A stretch of DNA of 15,784 bases from Betaproteobacteria bacterium (GTDB taxonomy: Bacteria > Pseudomonadota > Gammaproteobacteria > Burkholderiales > SG8-39). The stretch covers positions 1-15,784 of the forward strand of contig QYQC01000001.1 in the NCBI GenBank assembly GCA_007280315.1, written 5' to 3'. This document shows, piece by piece, positions 14,453 to 15,784 of the stretch. Under the pieces are notes generated by a model. It was not told the DNA's origin. It was given only the letters and a program-made list of their open reading frames with translations, and did no database searches. Within the stretch, counting starts at the first letter, position 1, and the number at the start of each line of letters is the position of its first letter. The position numbers and the translations under genes were made by a program.

Positions 14453-15784
14453 CTATTTCTTGCATGGCGTTGCGGTAACTCCCCCGGCTGCCGGAGGTGC
14501 GCCAAGGTCATCGCAAGTCGCCAACGCAGTCCAGGCAACCGATGTCTTGCCAGTTAGCAGTGTCGCTGGGGCCACCGATACCGTTGCTACAGTCGCGTCG
14601 AAGGCGAGGAAGGTGGCCGTACAGTTAGTGGCAGCCGGCACTCCCGTCACATATGCGATCGCTGACGCAAACTGGACCTGGCAGACGCCCGCAAATCCAA
14701 GTGTCGTCGTAGTCGTCGTTGTGACCGCGGTCGTTGTCGTGGTAGTCGGAGCCGCCGTGGTAGTGGTGGTAGTAGTCGGAGCCGCCGTCGTCGTCGTCGC
14801 GGCCGCCGTCGTCGTGGTCGCGGCCGCCGTCGTCGTCACCGCCGCCGCCGTCGTCGTCACCGCCGCCGCCGTGGTGGTCGTCGGAGCCGCTGTCGTCGTC
14901 GTGGTCGTCGTCGCCTTAGTGGTCGACGAAGTCGTCGCTGCCGTGGTCGTTGTCGCCAACACGATCTGGCCCACAACCGGCGGCGTGGCAAAGCTGACCG
15001 TAGTCGCCAGTGCCGTTGCCGCTGCCTGTTGCGCCAGCGCCGCAGCCGAACCGTCAGAAGTCGAAGCACCGCCCGACCCGACAGCGGTCGTAATGGCCGT
15101 AGCCACGGCGGTCTGCACCGTGCTGACAGCCGTCGCGATGTTGGTCGCAGTTGCCGTTGTCGCGATCGTTGAGGGGTTAGCCGCAACCGCGCCGATTGCA
15201 GCCTGGAACGCGGCCAGCGTGGTCGCATCGGTAGCGACCGGTTTCGGCACAGCCGCGACGGCTGCGGCGACTTTCAGCGCATCCGTCGACGCGGTAGTCG
15301 TTACCGCGACCGGCGTCGTAGCTGCCGTTATCGCTTTAACCGCGGTGGAGTTGCTCACCTGAGCAACCAGCGCCGCAGCGGCGCCGGCCGAACCCACGGC
15401 CGGCGGGGTGGCAAAAATCTGCGCCGTCGTCGCTGCAGCGGCATCGGCCTTGATCGCCGCAGTAACCGTTGCCGCAACCGCGGTTGCCTGGGCCGCGATA
15501 TCCGCGGGCTTGGCACCGGTCTGCTGCATCGCCGTGGTGTTGTTACCCACGATCTGCGTCGCGGCCTCTTTGGCGACATTCACCGCAGTCGCGGAAATGC
15601 CGGTAGTCGTCGTAACGTTGGCAACCATCTTGGCCGCGGCATCGCGCACTGCATCCTGCGCCACCTGCTGCTGGCGCGCCTTGACGTCGGCGATCAGCTG
15701 CGTCTGCGCAGTGGTCGGCGCGGCAGCGGCGCTGGCAGCGGCGGACGCTGTAGCGATCAGGTCGTTGACCTTGTCGAGCGACGC
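14453..15784 (-). CDS. Ala/Thr-rich, probably exported protein, N terminus outside window
   Basis: 443 C-terminal residues are visible and the frame is open to the right edge. The visible N-terminal part (about 1-285) is Ala/Thr/Val-rich and probably helical or fibrous, with two F-A-T-P-P-[AV]-V-G stretches hinting at an internal repeat. Residues about 290-365 are almost pure Thr/Ala/Val with Pro breaks, a mucin-like linker coded by a trinucleotide-rich tract. The last 80 or so residues form a compact hydrophobic domain with four cysteines (V-C-Q, N-C-T, T-C-D, P-C-K) that could pair as two disulfides, consistent with an extracytoplasmic location. No family recognised. The Thr-rich linker resembles that of the second propeller protein, so the two may share a surface location. 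A strong terminator follows. Confidence 0.8.
   Translation of the reverse strand, partial: ASLDKVNDLIATASAAASAAAAPTTAQTQLIADVKARQQQVAQDAVRDAAAKMVANVTTTTGISATAVNVAKEAATQIVGNNTTAMQQTGAKPADIAAQATAVAATVTAAIKADAAAATTAQIFATPPAVGSAGAAAALVAQVSNSTAVKAITAATTPVAVTTTASTDALKVAAAVAAVPKPVATDATTLAAFQAAIGAVAANPSTIATTATATNIATAVSTVQTAVATAITTAVGSGGASTSDGSAAALAQQAAATALATTVSFATPPVVGQIVLATTTTAATTSSTTKATTTTTTTAAPTTTTAAAVTTTAAAVTTTAAATTTTAAATTTTAAPTTTTTTTAAPTTTTTTAVTTTTTTTLGFAGVCQVQFASAIAYVTGVPAATNCTATFLAFDATVATVSVAPATLLTGKTSVAWTALATCDDLGAPPAAGGVTATPCKK
14781..14885 (-). repeat. Five tandem 21-bp coding repeats (Thr/Ala minisatellite)
   Basis: Units at 14781, 14802, 14823, 14844 and 14865 are each 21 bp, starting GCCGCCGT on the plus strand and differing at only a few bases. 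Each encodes seven residues, three or four Thr plus Ala/Val. The wider tract 14701-14955 is a degenerate GTC-type trinucleotide repeat. Gain or loss of units keeps the reading frame. Confidence 0.85.

Noticed and set aside
14781..14885. CRISPR-like array
   Set aside because: Contiguous 21-bp units without spacers, in frame with a coding sequence: a minisatellite.
14460..15362. Plus-strand frame encoding a poly-Val/Ala protein
   Set aside because: Complement of the Thr/Ala-coding tract; no ribosome site or credible domain, and it begins inside the end of the minus-strand gene, which has its own terminator.

Overview
The window is a high-GC bacterial stretch from a Gram-negative organism. It carries a type II secretion pseudopilin, several Sec signal peptides and strong AGGAG-type ribosome sites; a betaproteobacterium is my best guess, but nothing fixes the taxon. 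The left edge is a contig end: bases 1-19 closely match the Tn5/Nextera mosaic-end adapter and replace the last real codons of the first gene.

From left to right, three large paralogous genes lie head-to-tail on the minus strand (1-3802, 4115-7432, 7762-10341). Each encodes a signal peptide, about twelve Asp-box (S-x-D-x-G-x-[TN]-W) beta-propeller blades, zero, one or two copies of a beta-sandwich-like module ending in FC[YF]Q(Q)C, a variable linker, and a nearly invariant C-terminal double repeat (GWNL...FWVN). Each has its own promoter candidate, and the second and third are followed by hairpins with almost the same stem. Upstream of them on the same strand is a tight three-gene group: a small proline-rich exported protein, a GtrA-family membrane protein and GspG, with an ATGA overlap between the last two.

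A divergent region of about 350 bp with dyad and tandem repeats separates this block from a plus-strand DUF2079 membrane protein (12145-14100). Its codon use looks more AT-rich than its neighbours, and it carries a C-terminal beta-sandwich-like domain. Beyond it lies a 5' fragment of a group IIC intron (minus strand, 14101-14343), placed directly behind the U-tract of a strong rho-independent terminator. That terminator serves a partial minus-strand gene (14453-15784) for an Ala/Thr-rich, probably exported protein with a 21-bp coding minisatellite.

Taken together the locus looks like a module for making and exporting large cell-surface or extracellular proteins. The propeller family with its shared C-terminal double repeat is the most likely undescribed element. 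The link between the orphan GspG and export of these proteins is inference from neighbourhood only.
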